A stretch of 5,294 bases of DNA, from NCBI GenBank assembly GCA_022844585.1, contig JALHLM010000432.1:1-5294 (forward strand). The letters run 5' to 3'. This document shows positions 1 to 5,294 of the stretch, in pieces. The notes below the pieces were generated by a model. It was not told the origin of the DNA. It saw only the letters and a list, made by a program, of their open reading frames with translations, and searched no databases. Origin of the DNA: Pirellulales bacterium (GTDB lineage: Bacteria; Planctomycetota; Planctomycetia; Pirellulales; JALHLM01). Made by a program: the position numbers and the translations under genes. Position 1 is the first letter of the stretch. Every line of letters starts with the position of its first letter.

Positions 1-13
1 GACCTACTTCGCA

Positions 14-400
14 CTACCCCAGCTTCCCTTCCACGAATCGCACCATGTCCTGCACGGTTAGCAGGCCGCCGAAGTCTTTGACGTTCGGGTTTTGCGCGAA
101 GTCGTCCAGGTTGATGAACGGCATCCGCTTGCGAAGTTCTTCGATGCCTTCCGGCGTCACTTTGCCGTCCTTCAGGTACGGGCTGTTGGCTGAGAGAATG
201 TCCTCGGGGAAGAGTTCGCCGCGCGGGATCTTGATGTTGAAGGCCTTTTCCAGCCGGAACACGATGTCCAAGAAGTCGATCGATTCGGCCCCCAGGTCGC
301 CCACCAGTGTCGCTTCGGGCGTGACTTCGTCCGGCTCCACGCCGAGCGCGTCGACCAGGGCCGTTTGAATCTTGTCGAACACTTCTTCCGTCGTCGGCAT
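14..400 (-). CDS. Acyl carrier protein, elongated (128 aa)
   Basis: A cytosolic carrier protein that holds growing acyl chains on a 4'-phosphopantetheine arm. Residues 1-60 are a clear ACP fold: helix I (EEVFDKIQTALVDALGV), then LVGDLGAESIDFLDIVFRLE with Ser40 as the attachment serine. The usual DSL around that serine is ESI here. The last helix is LLTVQDMVRFVEGKL (about 113-127). Between them lies an extra stretch (about 66-112, with KDGKVTPEGIEELRKRMPF) absent from a usual 75-80 residue ACP. I chose the ATG at 400 because AAAAGG lies 9 bases upstream and the ACP homology begins at once; an in-frame ATG at 430 would add ten unlike residues. The gene sits 57 bases behind a FabZ-like dehydratase and is probably cotranscribed with it, so they likely work in one fatty acyl pathway. 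I give no acpP symbol because it may not be the main housekeeping ACP. Family is sure; exact pathway is not. Confidence 0.93.
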   Translation of the reverse strand: MPTTEEVFDKIQTALVDALGVEPDEVTPEATLVGDLGAESIDFLDIVFRLEKAFNIKIPRGELFPEDILSANSPYLKDGKVTPEGIEELRKRMPFINLDDFAQNPNVKDFGGLLTVQDMVRFVEGKLG

Positions 401-457
401 GGGGGTTGACCTTTTCGCTGCTGGAACCATTGTCTCTTCGTGCCCGCCGCCGCGACG

Positions 458-940
458 CTAAGCCATCGCCGCCGGCTGGTAGAGCAGCGCGAACAGCTCG
501 CGCATTTGTTGTTTTACCGCTTCGTCGGTTTCCCGCTTGCGGGGGTCCGTTTCCGCCAAATTGTAACGCTCCAGCGTCAGCCGGGCGCTCACGGTCGTTT
601 GTCCGTCAACCGTTCCCTCGGCCCTGAGCTTGACCTCGCGGCCTGACTCGCCGAGCAGTTCCACGGCCACGACCAACGTCTGACCCGGCTCGACGAAGCT
701 CGTGTATTTGACGTTCCGGGCCTCCTTCAGCACCACGGCGCTGTGGGCGAAATCCTCCGTCGCCCGCACCAGCCATGCCCCCGCCTGGGTCATCGACTCC
801 AGCATCAGCACGCCCGGCATCACGGGAAAGCCCGGAAAGTGGTCGGCCAGGTACTCCTCGGCGAGCGATAAGTTCTTGGCGGCCAAGATCTTCCGCCCTG
901 GTTCCAGGGACAGTATCCGGTCGATCAACGTAAACCGCAT
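458..940 (-). CDS. fabZ: 3-hydroxyacyl-ACP dehydratase, FabZ/FabA-like hotdog protein
   Basis: Removes water from 3-hydroxyacyl-ACP to give the trans-2-enoyl-ACP in fatty acid elongation; cytosolic. The hallmark is DHFPGFPVMPGVLMLESMTQ at about residues 33-52: His34 in HFPG and Glu48 in the following helix are the expected catalytic pair of the family. The rest (KYTSFVEPGQTLVVAVELL, VDGQTTVSARLTLER) fits the hotdog sheet. At 160 residues it is slightly longer than typical FabZ (about 150), with a charged tail (ETDEAVKQQMRELFALLYQ). I chose the ATG at 940; an in-frame GTG at 970 adds ten residues and has no Shine-Dalgarno. No strong Shine-Dalgarno precedes 940 either, only AGGG about 12 bases up. 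It is the first gene behind the promoter at 982-1010 and lies 57 bases before the ACP gene. The symbol follows the family; a specialised dehydratase of a secondary acyl pathway is possible. Confidence 0.9.
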   Translation of the reverse strand: MRFTLIDRILSLEPGRKILAAKNLSLAEEYLADHFPGFPVMPGVLMLESMTQAGAWLVRATEDFAHSAVVLKEARNVKYTSFVEPGQTLVVAVELLGESGREVKLRAEGTVDGQTTVSARLTLERYNLAETDPRKRETDEAVKQQMRELFALLYQPAAMA

Positions 941-981
941 CGGAACAAGTCGCCCTGCCAGCCGGAACACCGAAGTCGCTA

Positions 982-1010
982 GTTATAACTGGCGGCCGGA
1001 ACCCGGGCAA
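982..1010 (-). promoter_or_regulatory. Sigma-70-type promoter for the dehydratase-ACP pair
   Basis: Read on the minus strand, TTGCCC (plus coordinates 1005-1010) and TATAAC (982-987) are separated by exactly 17 bases. They match the -35 and -10 consensus at 4/6 and 5/6 positions. A start near 975 would leave a leader of about 35 bases before the dehydratase ATG at 940. The -10 lies inside the palindrome AGTTATAACT (981-990). Predicted from sequence only. Confidence 0.6.
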
Positions 1011-1036
1011 CGGCGGGGTTGGAAGGCCTTGAACCG

Positions 1037-1144
1037 CTGTAGGAGGCGTCTCCCGACGCCGATGGCAAAGACGCGGATGGCAGATTCTGGCGCGGAATCG
1101 CGAAAAAAGTTCAATCCATCGGCGTCAGGAGACGCCTCCTACAG
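1037..1144. repeat. Inverted pair of palindromic repeats (REPIN-like)
   Basis: Two 29-base arms, 1037-1065 and 1116-1144, are inverted copies of each other with 28 of 29 positions matching (only C versus T at one site). Between them are 50 unrelated bases. Each arm also folds alone: GGCGTC at 1045-1050 pairs with GACGCC at 1055-1060 around TCCC, and GGCGTC at 1121-1126 pairs with GACGCC at 1131-1136 around AGGA. A palindromic unit present as an inverted doublet is the layout of REP doublets (REPINs), which are moved by RAYT-type transposases. No transposase is in the window. The element sits exactly between the two divergent promoters, so it could also insulate them. Confidence 0.75.
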
Positions 1145-1175
1145 ACCACGGCTCACCGTTCTTCGGCGCAGTGGT

Positions 1176-1204
1176 TTGACGCTCCCCCCGGACCCACGTA
1201 CAAA
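1176..1204 (+). promoter_or_regulatory. Sigma-70-type promoter for the SRP RNA
   Basis: TTGACG (1176-1181) and TACAAA (1199-1204) are separated by 17 bases, matching consensus at 5/6 and 4/6 positions. The predicted start, near 1210-1212, falls just ahead of a CAGGC (1214-1218) that can pair with GCCTG (1369-1373) on the far side of the SRP RNA, which agrees with the transcript beginning there. It may also supply transcription into dnaX, because no better promoter is visible between 1376 and 1556. Confidence 0.6.
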
Positions 1205-1236
1205 GGAGCGTCTCAGGCGGCCAGGCGCTTCTTTCG

Positions 1237-1356
1237 CTGGCGGCCTCCGACGAGAGGTCCCTGCAATGGGGATCTGTGAACCGGGTCAGGGTCGAAAGAC
1301 AGCAGCCCTAAGCATCCATCCACTTGTGCTGTGGACCTCTCGTCGCGGGCCGCCGG
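1237..1356 (+). ncRNA. ffs: Signal recognition particle RNA (4.5S-type core)
   Basis: RNA scaffold of the signal recognition particle; it binds Ffh and FtsY for cotranslational delivery of membrane proteins. The helix 8 signature is plain: GGTCAGG (1284-1290), GTC-GAAA-GAC (1291-1300, GNRA tetraloop at 1294-1297) and AGCAGCC (1301-1307), matching E. coli GGTCAGG...GGAA...AGCAGCC in layout. GGG 1283-1285 pairs with CCC 1306-1308. After an asymmetric loop, GGAT 1270-1273 pairs with ATCC 1314-1317 and TGG 1267-1269 with CCA 1320-1322. A long distal stem joins 1237-1260 to 1333-1356 with 21 of 24 positions complementary. The tetraloop sits almost centrally between the arms. Position upstream of dnaX-ybaB-recR is the same as in Bacillus. 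Coordinates give the well-paired core; the promoter and an outer CAGGC/GCCTG pairing suggest a transcript of about 1211-1375. I see no clear terminator. Confidence 0.93.
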
Positions 1357-1556
1357 GTTGGCCGAGTTGCCTGCGTTTGTCCCCGAAAACGGACGGATGC
1401 CTGGGGCTGGGGCGCTTGAAATGACGATGCGACCGTGAACATCTGGGGCATCGCGGCGGCCGTCCAAAATAGTGAACTAAGCCCCAGCGCGTTGGACGAT
1501 GGATACCGCGCGACGAGTGCCGCTGCCCCAGGCACCCGCGCTTCATTGGGGTCGCG

Positions 1557-3287
1557 ATGGCCGATTCTGAATCTCCCGCTGCTTCTGGTGACGACGCCAA
1601 CTACGTCGTCGTCGCGCGGCGTTATCGGCCGCGGTCGTTCACCGAATTGCTGGGCCAGGACCACGTCGCCAAGGCGCTCGGCGGGGCCATTCACACCAAC
1701 CGCGTCGGCCACGCCTATCTCTTCACCGGCGCTCGCGGCGTGGGCAAGACCTCCACGGCCCGCATCCTGGCCAAGTGCCTGAATTGCGTTCAAGGCCCCA
1801 CGACTTCCCCCTGCGGCGAGTGCGATATCTGCCAGGGCGTTAGCCAGGGGAGCGACGTCGACGTACTGGAAATCGACGGCGCCAGCAACCGCGGCATCGA
1901 CGAGATTCGCGAGCTGCGGCAGAACGTCAACGTCCGTCCCAGCCGGGCGCGCTACAAGATCTACATTATCGACGAAGTCCACATGCTCACGCCCCAGGCC
2001 TTCAACGCGCTGTTGAAGACGCTCGAGGAGCCGCCGGAGCACGTGAAGTTCATCTTCTGCACGACCGAAGCGGAAAAAATTCCGATCACCATCCTCTCCC
2101 GCTGCCAGCGGTTCGACTTCGCCGGCATCGAGACCCGCTCCATTGCCGATCGGCTCGCGCAGATCGCCGCGGCGGAGGGCGTGCAGGCGGACGCCGAGGC
2201 CGTGGCGATATTGGCCCGCCGCGCGAACGGCTCGATGCGTGATAGCCAGTCGCTCTTGGAGCAATTGCTCTCTTTCGGCGGCGAGCGGATCACCGTCGAA
2301 GACGTGCAGCGTCTGCTGGGCGCGGTGGGGGACGAGCGGATCGAAGCCTTGGTGAAGGCCATCCTCGCCCACGATGCCGCCACCGCCTTGGGGGAACTCG
2401 ACAACGCGTTCCTGCAGGGGGTCGACCCCAGCCTATTGATGGACCAACTGCTCGGCTATTTGCGCGATCTCTTGGTCGCGGCGGCCGGGTGCGGGCCGGA
2501 GTCGTTTCGTTTCACCTCGAACGCCCAGCAACAGCAGGCGTTGCAGACCGGGCGGCGGCTGGGCGTCGATACCGTGCTGGCACTGATTCAGGTGGTCGAC
2601 CAGACGCTTTCCAGGATGAAGTTCAGCACCTATGGTCGAACTTTGGCCGAGCTGGCCGTTGTGCGACTATCGCGGATGGAAAACCTGGTCGCCATCTCGG
2701 AATTGCTGGGGGCGATGCGCTCCGGCGCGGACGTGCAGGTCGCCGCTCCGGGGGCGGGCCAGTCGTCGGTCGCGCCGGACCTTAAAAAAAAAGCCGCTGA
2801 GCTAGCTTCGCCAGCCCCGGGAGGCCCTCCGTCGGCTGTCAGCAACGGTCAGGCCACCCCTTTGGCGGAACTCACCGAGGCCTCCCTCCCGCAGATCTGG
2901 CGCGACGCCCTGGCCCGGGTAACCGATTCCCTCGGCGTGGCGGCCGGTTTTGCCGACAGCGTCCGCGTTAGCGGGCCGAATCGGGTGGCCGTGGTATTCA
3001 GCGCGCAGTATGATTCCTACGCCGAAATGTGCCGCAAGCCAGACAAGCTGGCGCGACTGGAGAAGGCGCTTTGCGACGCGACGGGGCGACTGGTCAAGCT
3101 CGACATCGAGGTCACAGGCGGCACGGAGGCGGTCCATCCGGCGCGACCGACCGAGCCGGCCACGACGACGAAGCGCAACCGGCTGAAAGAGGTGGTCGAC
3201 CAGCCGTTCGTGCGGCGGGCGATGGAACTATTCGAAGCCGAACCGGTGAACGTCGACGATTCGCAAGTCGCGCCGCCGGAAACATAG
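1557..3287 (+). CDS. dnaX: DNA polymerase III subunits tau and gamma (DnaX)
   Basis: ATPase of the clamp loader, which opens the sliding clamp onto primed DNA and, as tau, tethers polymerases and helicase at the fork. Residues 15-200 are the AAA+ core: YVVVARRYRPRSFTELLGQ, Walker A GARGVGKTS (58-66), zinc cysteines C77, C86, C89 and C92 (C74 is extra), Walker B IYIIDEVHML (to 143), sensor-1 FIFCTTE and the SRC arginine-finger motif SRCQRFDF (181-188). Residues about 200-370 form the lid and oligomerisation domains. A poor, Pro/Ala/Gly-rich linker (about 395-440) precedes a tau-type C-terminal domain (LPQIWRDALARV, from 444) and the tail KEVVDQPFVRRAMELF. Length 576 is normal. The ATG at 1557 adds about 15 residues before the usual DnaX start; only GGGG upstream resembles a Shine-Dalgarno. 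The linker contains K410-K412 encoded by nine A, a likely slippage site giving gamma. Stop lies 13 bases before ybaB, so one operon. Confidence 0.97.
   Translation: MADSESPAASGDDANYVVVARRYRPRSFTELLGQDHVAKALGGAIHTNRVGHAYLFTGARGVGKTSTARILAKCLNCVQGPTTSPCGECDICQGVSQGSDVDVLEIDGASNRGIDEIRELRQNVNVRPSRARYKIYIIDEVHMLTPQAFNALLKTLEEPPEHVKFIFCTTEAEKIPITILSRCQRFDFAGIETRSIADRLAQIAAAEGVQADAEAVAILARRANGSMRDSQSLLEQLLSFGGERITVEDVQRLLGAVGDERIEALVKAILAHDAATALGELDNAFLQGVDPSLLMDQLLGYLRDLLVAAAGCGPESFRFTSNAQQQQALQTGRRLGVDTVLALIQVVDQTLSRMKFSTYGRTLAELAVVRLSRMENLVAISELLGAMRSGADVQVAAPGAGQSSVAPDLKKKAAELASPAPGGPPSAVSNGQATPLAELTEASLPQIWRDALARVTDSLGVAAGFADSVRVSGPNRVAVVFSAQYDSYAEMCRKPDKLARLEKALCDATGRLVKLDIEVTGGTEAVHPARPTEPATTTKRNRLKEVVDQPFVRRAMELFEAEPVNVDDSQVAPPET
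2784..2805 (+). promoter_or_regulatory. A9 slippage site in dnaX producing gamma
   Basis: Nine consecutive A (2784-2792) encode K410-K411-K412 right after the globular clamp-loader core, in the linker before the tau domain. In the -1 frame the next codons are AGC CGC TGA (stop 2798-2800), giving a product of 414 residues. In the +1 frame the stop is TAG at 2803-2805, giving 415 residues. Thermus thermophilus dnaX uses transcriptional slippage on a run of nine A, and E. coli uses -1 ribosomal frameshifting on A AAA AAG, both yielding a short gamma form. The zero-frame heptamer A AAA AAA (2786-2792) would permit ribosomal slipping as well. I see no AGGGAG-like stimulator upstream. A weak stem (AGCCG 2792-2796 with CGGCT 2833-2837) is possible downstream. 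That slippage occurs here is inference. Confidence 0.75.
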
Positions 3288-3300
3288 AAGGGGGCGAGGG

Positions 3301-3657
3301 ATGTTTGGGCAACTGGGTAATCTGGCGTCTTTGATGAAGCAGGCGCAACAGATCGGCGGCAAACTGGAAGGCATTTCCACCGAACTCAAGTCCCGCCGCA
3401 CTTCCGGTCAGGCGGGGGGCGGCATGGTGGAAATCGAGGTCAACGGACTTCAAGAAGTCCTCAATTGCAAGATCGATCCGAAACTTTTGCGCGAAGAGGA
3501 CCGAGAGTTGCTGGAAGACTTGCTCGTCGGCGCCACGAACGACGCCCTCGCAAAGGCCCGCCAGCTCCACGCGGAGGCGATGCAATCGCTCGCGGGGGGC
3601 ATGAATCTGCCCGGCCTGCAGGAAGCGATGGCGGGGCTGACGGGAGGGAAGGGATGA
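3301..3657 (+). CDS. ybaB: YbaB/EbfC family nucleoid-associated DNA-binding protein
   Basis: A small homodimeric DNA-binding protein of the nucleoid, almost always encoded between dnaX and recR. The whole family pattern is present in 118 residues: N-terminal helix MFGQLGNLASLMKQAQQIGG, a charged helix KLEGISTELKS, the strand pair GGGMVEIEVNGLQEVLNCKIDP (about 39-60), then LLREEDRELLEDLLVGATNDALAKARQ as the long dimer helix, and a flexible MNLPGL tail. Length is slightly above the usual 105-110. The start is well set: ATG 13 bases after the dnaX stop with a purine-rich GGGGGCGAGGG directly in front. The gene ends in ATGA, where the last bases also form a start codon with a strong Shine-Dalgarno (see 3643-3653). 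The precise role of the family is not settled; a link to replication or repair is inferred from neighbours. Confidence 0.95.
   Translation: MFGQLGNLASLMKQAQQIGGKLEGISTELKSRRTSGQAGGGMVEIEVNGLQEVLNCKIDPKLLREEDRELLEDLLVGATNDALAKARQLHAEAMQSLAGGMNLPGLQEAMAGLTGGKG
3643..3653 (+). promoter_or_regulatory. Strong ribosome binding site at the ybaB stop, displaced from recR
   Basis: GGAGGGAAGGG lies just before an ATG (3654-3656) that overlaps the ybaB stop as ATGA. This is the best Shine-Dalgarno in the window, with GGAGG six bases from the ATG. It is the arrangement expected for a coupled recR start, yet the ATG is not in the recR frame and opens a 37-codon frame instead. The recR GTG at 3760 has no Shine-Dalgarno of its own. 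Confidence 0.6.
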
Positions 3658-3767
3658 GCAACGCAGAGAACTCGGAGCTCGGAAGTCGGAACTCGGAGCT
3701 TTCGAGAATTCCGCTCGCGTCGTACCGAGTTCCGGCTTCCGAGTTCCGAGTTTCCACCCGTGGCTGA
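3654..3767 (+). other. 37-codon open frame linking ybaB to recR
   Basis: Starts at the ATGA overlap with ybaB under a strong Shine-Dalgarno and stops at TGA 3765-3767, which overlaps the recR start as GTGGCTGA. Most of it is translated from the inverted repeat at 3669-3752, so the peptide is repetitive (ENSELGSRNSEL, then YRVPASEFRV) and has no recognisable domain. A function as a protein is unlikely. Its likely effect is to carry ribosomes across the hairpin and release them at the recR GTG for re-initiation. It may be a by-product of repeat insertion into the original recR start. Expression is inferred from signals only. Confidence 0.35.
3669..3752. repeat. Octamer-based inverted repeat (hairpin) between ybaB and recR
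   Basis: Arms 3669-3696 and 3725-3752 are 28 bases each and complementary at 26 positions, around a 28-base loop. Each arm is itself built of near-tandem copies of a short AACTCGGA-like unit (AACTCGGA, GCTCGGAA, GTCGGAACTCGG). A hairpin this long ends only seven bases before the recR GTG. There is no T-tract after it, so it is not a typical intrinsic terminator. It resembles a small non-coding repeat element and not gene remains. Confidence 0.75.
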
Positions 3768-4359
3768 CTTCTCGGCGTCGGTGACGCGGTTGATCGACGA
3801 GTTCGCCAAGCTGCCCGGGATCGGCAAGAAATCGGCCGAACGGTTGGCCTATCACATCCTCCGCGTGCCCGAAACGGAGGCGCTGGGGCTGGCATCGGCG
3901 ATCGCCGATGTGAAACAAAACGTGCATCACTGCGCGATTTGCTATAATTTGGCCGAAGGAGTCGAGTGCGCGATCTGCCGCGATCCGCGGCGCGATCCGT
4001 CGCTCCTCTGCGTGGTGGAGCAGCCGCGCGACTTGCTGGCCTTGGAGCAGGCCGGCGTATTTCGGGGTCGATATCACGTGCTGATGGGCCGCATCGCGCC
4101 CTTGGAGGGGATTGGACCGGATCAATTGACGATCGACGCTTTGGTGAAACGCGTCCGCGCCGGGGACGTGCGCGAGATCATCATGGCCACCAATCCCACG
4201 TTGGAAGGAGACGGCACAGCACTGCACATCTCCAACCTGCTGGGGGATCAGCCGGTCCAAATCACCCGGCTGGCGCGCGGAATCACCACCGGCAGCGTGC
4301 TAGAATTTGCTAACAAAGAAATCCTGGCGGACGCCATGACCGGCAGGCAGAAGTTTTGA
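3760..4359 (+). CDS. recR: Recombination mediator protein RecR
   Basis: With RecO (and RecF) it loads RecA onto SSB-coated single-stranded DNA at gaps; forms ring-shaped tetramers. Domains in order: helix-hairpin-helix LPGIGKKSAERLAYHIL (about 18-34); four-cysteine zinc finger C58-x2-C61 and C70-x2-C73; Toprim domain from LLCVVEQPRDLLALE (82-96, Glu87) through GRIAPLEGIGPDQL to ATNPTLEGDGTA (143-154); and the C-terminal Walker-A-like turn with ITRLARGITTGSVLEFA. At 199 residues the length is normal and the gene is intact. The start is a GTG at 3760, the only initiation codon that gives the normal N-terminus (VTRLIDEFAKLPGIGKKSA); no Shine-Dalgarno precedes it and a hairpin abuts it. Translation probably depends on upstream ribosomes reaching the overlapping TGA at 3765. 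It is third in the dnaX-ybaB-recR cluster, separated from ybaB by 102 bases, unusually far for this pair. Confidence 0.97.
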   Translation: MADFSASVTRLIDEFAKLPGIGKKSAERLAYHILRVPETEALGLASAIADVKQNVHHCAICYNLAEGVECAICRDPRRDPSLLCVVEQPRDLLALEQAGVFRGRYHVLMGRIAPLEGIGPDQLTIDALVKRVRAGDVREIIMATNPTLEGDGTALHISNLLGDQPVQITRLARGITTGSVLEFANKEILADAMTGRQKF

Positions 4360-4362
4360 AGG

Positions 4363-4435
<73 letters not shown>

Positions 4436-4483
4436 AACCGCAACAGCCTTCGTTTCACTTTCGACCGCGCTCCAGGCACTCCC

Positions 4484-5294
4484 ATGCGTCTTTCCTTCGG
4501 CCAAGAACTGCGGATGCAGCAGAAGCAAATGCTGGCGCCGCGGATGATCCAGTCGATGGAAATCCTGCAGCTTCCGATTATGGAACTGGAGGAGCGCATC
4601 GAGCAGGAAATGGAGGAGAATCCGCTCCTCACGATGCAGGAGGAGGATCCTGACCTCCCCGAAGAGCAGGCCGAACACGAGAATCCCGACGCCCCGACCA
4701 GCGAGGAGCGCGAGCTGGTCGTCGATGAAACCAAGGACAACGTCGATGACTTCGAGCGGTTGGTGAATCTCGGCGAGGAATGGTCGCCCGATTATGACGA
4801 GCGCCCGCGCGTCTCGAGCGGCCGCATCGAGGAGGAAGGGGATCGCAAGCACGACGCGATGGCGAACATGGTCGATCGCCCGCAGTCGCTGCACGATTAC
4901 CTCCGCGACCAACTCTCCTGGTTCGGGTTGGATGCCCCGCTCCGGGCGATGGTCGACAAACTCATCTACAGCCTCGACTCGAACGGCTACCTTCAGGGCC
5001 GTCTCGAAGACTTGGTCGACTCGGACGCCGGCCCCGCGGGCCTGACCCTCGCGCGCAAGGCGCTCGAGGTCGTACAGAAACTCGATCCCCCCGGCGTCGG
5101 CGCGCGCGATCTCCGCGAGTGCCTGCTCTTGCAGCTCGCGGCCGTGATGCCGTTTTACGAGCAGTTGCGGACGATCATCGCGAATCACCTGGAAGACCTG
5201 GAACACAATCGGTTGCCTGTCATCCAGCGCAAGACGGGCTATTCGATCGAGTTGATTCAAGAGACGCGCGAAGAGCTGCGCAAATTGAATCCCA
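4484..5294 (+). CDS. rpoN: RNA polymerase sigma-54 factor, N-terminal part (cut by window edge)
   Basis: Alternative sigma factor that directs RNA polymerase to -24/-12 promoters and needs an AAA+ enhancer-binding activator to open DNA. The 270 visible residues contain region I (1-50, Gln- and Leu-rich: QELRMQQKQMLAPRMIQSME, then EENPLL at 44-49), an acidic region II (about 51-130, EEDPDLPEEQAEHENPD), and the start of the core-binding region III: PQSLHDYLRDQLSW (133-146), LIYSLDSNGYLQGRLEDL, VQKLDPPGVGARDLRECLLLQL (197-218). It ends at RKLNP. The DNA-binding domain with the RpoN box lies beyond the right edge, so about 45% is missing. The ATG at 4484 gives the canonical N-terminus; AGG seven bases upstream is a modest Shine-Dalgarno. 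It follows recR by 124 bases, mostly repeat, so cotranscription is possible but not shown. The frame is open to the window's end. Confidence 0.96.
   Translation, partial: MRLSFGQELRMQQKQMLAPRMIQSMEILQLPIMELEERIEQEMEENPLLTMQEEDPDLPEEQAEHENPDAPTSEERELVVDETKDNVDDFERLVNLGEEWSPDYDERPRVSSGRIEEEGDRKHDAMANMVDRPQSLHDYLRDQLSWFGLDAPLRAMVDKLIYSLDSNGYLQGRLEDLVDSDAGPAGLTLARKALEVVQKLDPPGVGARDLRECLLLQLAAVMPFYEQLRTIIANHLEDLEHNRLPVIQRKTGYSIELIQETREELRKLNP

Noticed and set aside
938..970. Longer dehydratase start at the GTG at 970
   Set aside because: The extra ten residues are not family-like and no Shine-Dalgarno precedes the GTG; the predicted transcription start near 975 would leave almost no leader.
702..1424. 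240-codon open frame on the plus strand
   Set aside because: It runs through the antisense of the dehydratase, the REPIN-like repeat, two promoters and the SRP RNA, so it cannot be a coherent gene.
1416..1444. Possible dnaX promoter with TTGAAA at 1416-1421
   Set aside because: At 17-18 bases downstream only ACATCT or CATCTG is found, a poor -10, so I do not call it.
1406..1488. Eight-base inverted repeat GCTGGGGC / GCCCCAGC upstream of dnaX
   Set aside because: The arms are 67 bases apart and very GC-rich; pairing beyond eight bases fails, so chance is likely.
1308..2372. 354-codon open frame on the minus strand across the SRP RNA and dnaX
   Set aside because: It lies opposite the well-conserved dnaX AAA+ core, its product is Arg/Ala/Gly-rich with no recognisable domain, and long antisense frames are common in GC-rich genes.
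3669..3752. Intrinsic terminator between ybaB and recR
   Set aside because: The loop is 28 bases and no T-tract follows; termination here would also cut off the conserved recR partner.
3112..4260. 382-codon open frame on the minus strand across dnaX end, ybaB and recR
   Set aside because: It spans three clear plus-strand genes and a hairpin repeat, with no domain; a compositional shadow.

Overview
This GC-rich window looks like a planctomycete chromosome segment, most likely Pirellulales. The grounds are the sigma-54 N-terminus (MRLSFGQELRMQQKQMLAPR), the elongated acyl carrier protein paired with a FabZ-type dehydratase, and short palindromic repeats in the gaps. The assignment rests on remembered family resemblance, not on a search. 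I recognise no phage, plasmid or insertion-sequence genes.

Minus strand, 14-1010: a lipid-synthesis pair. A hotdog-fold 3-hydroxyacyl-ACP dehydratase (458-940) is followed by an acyl carrier protein (14-400). A good sigma-70-type promoter (982-1010) faces leftward in front of them. The operon probably continues past the left edge.

Intergenic, 941-1556 (616 bases without a protein gene): this stretch is well occupied. It holds the leftward promoter, a 108-bp inverted pair of palindromic repeats (1037-1144), a rightward promoter (1176-1204) and a signal recognition particle RNA gene (core 1237-1356, transcript probably about 1211-1375). I see nothing convincing from about 1376 to 1556, including no clear separate dnaX promoter.

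Plus strand, 1557-5294: dnaX, ybaB/ebfC, recR and the first 270 codons of rpoN, all co-directional. SRP RNA followed by dnaX-ybaB-recR is a classic bacterial neighbourhood that joins protein targeting, the replicative clamp loader and recombinational repair. The gap-located hairpin repeats at ybaB/recR (3669-3752) and recR/rpoN (4364-4435) interrupt an otherwise tight cluster.

The most interesting signals are three. A run of nine A within dnaX (2784-2792) has stop codons in both other frames within 13 bases, as expected of a tau/gamma slippage site. At the ybaB/recR junction the strong Shine-Dalgarno and ATG now open a 37-codon frame that ends over recR's GTG. The SRP RNA has recognisable helix 8 and possibly an extra 5' hairpin. 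I found no wholly new defence or mobile system here; the novelty is in regulation and repeats around housekeeping genes.
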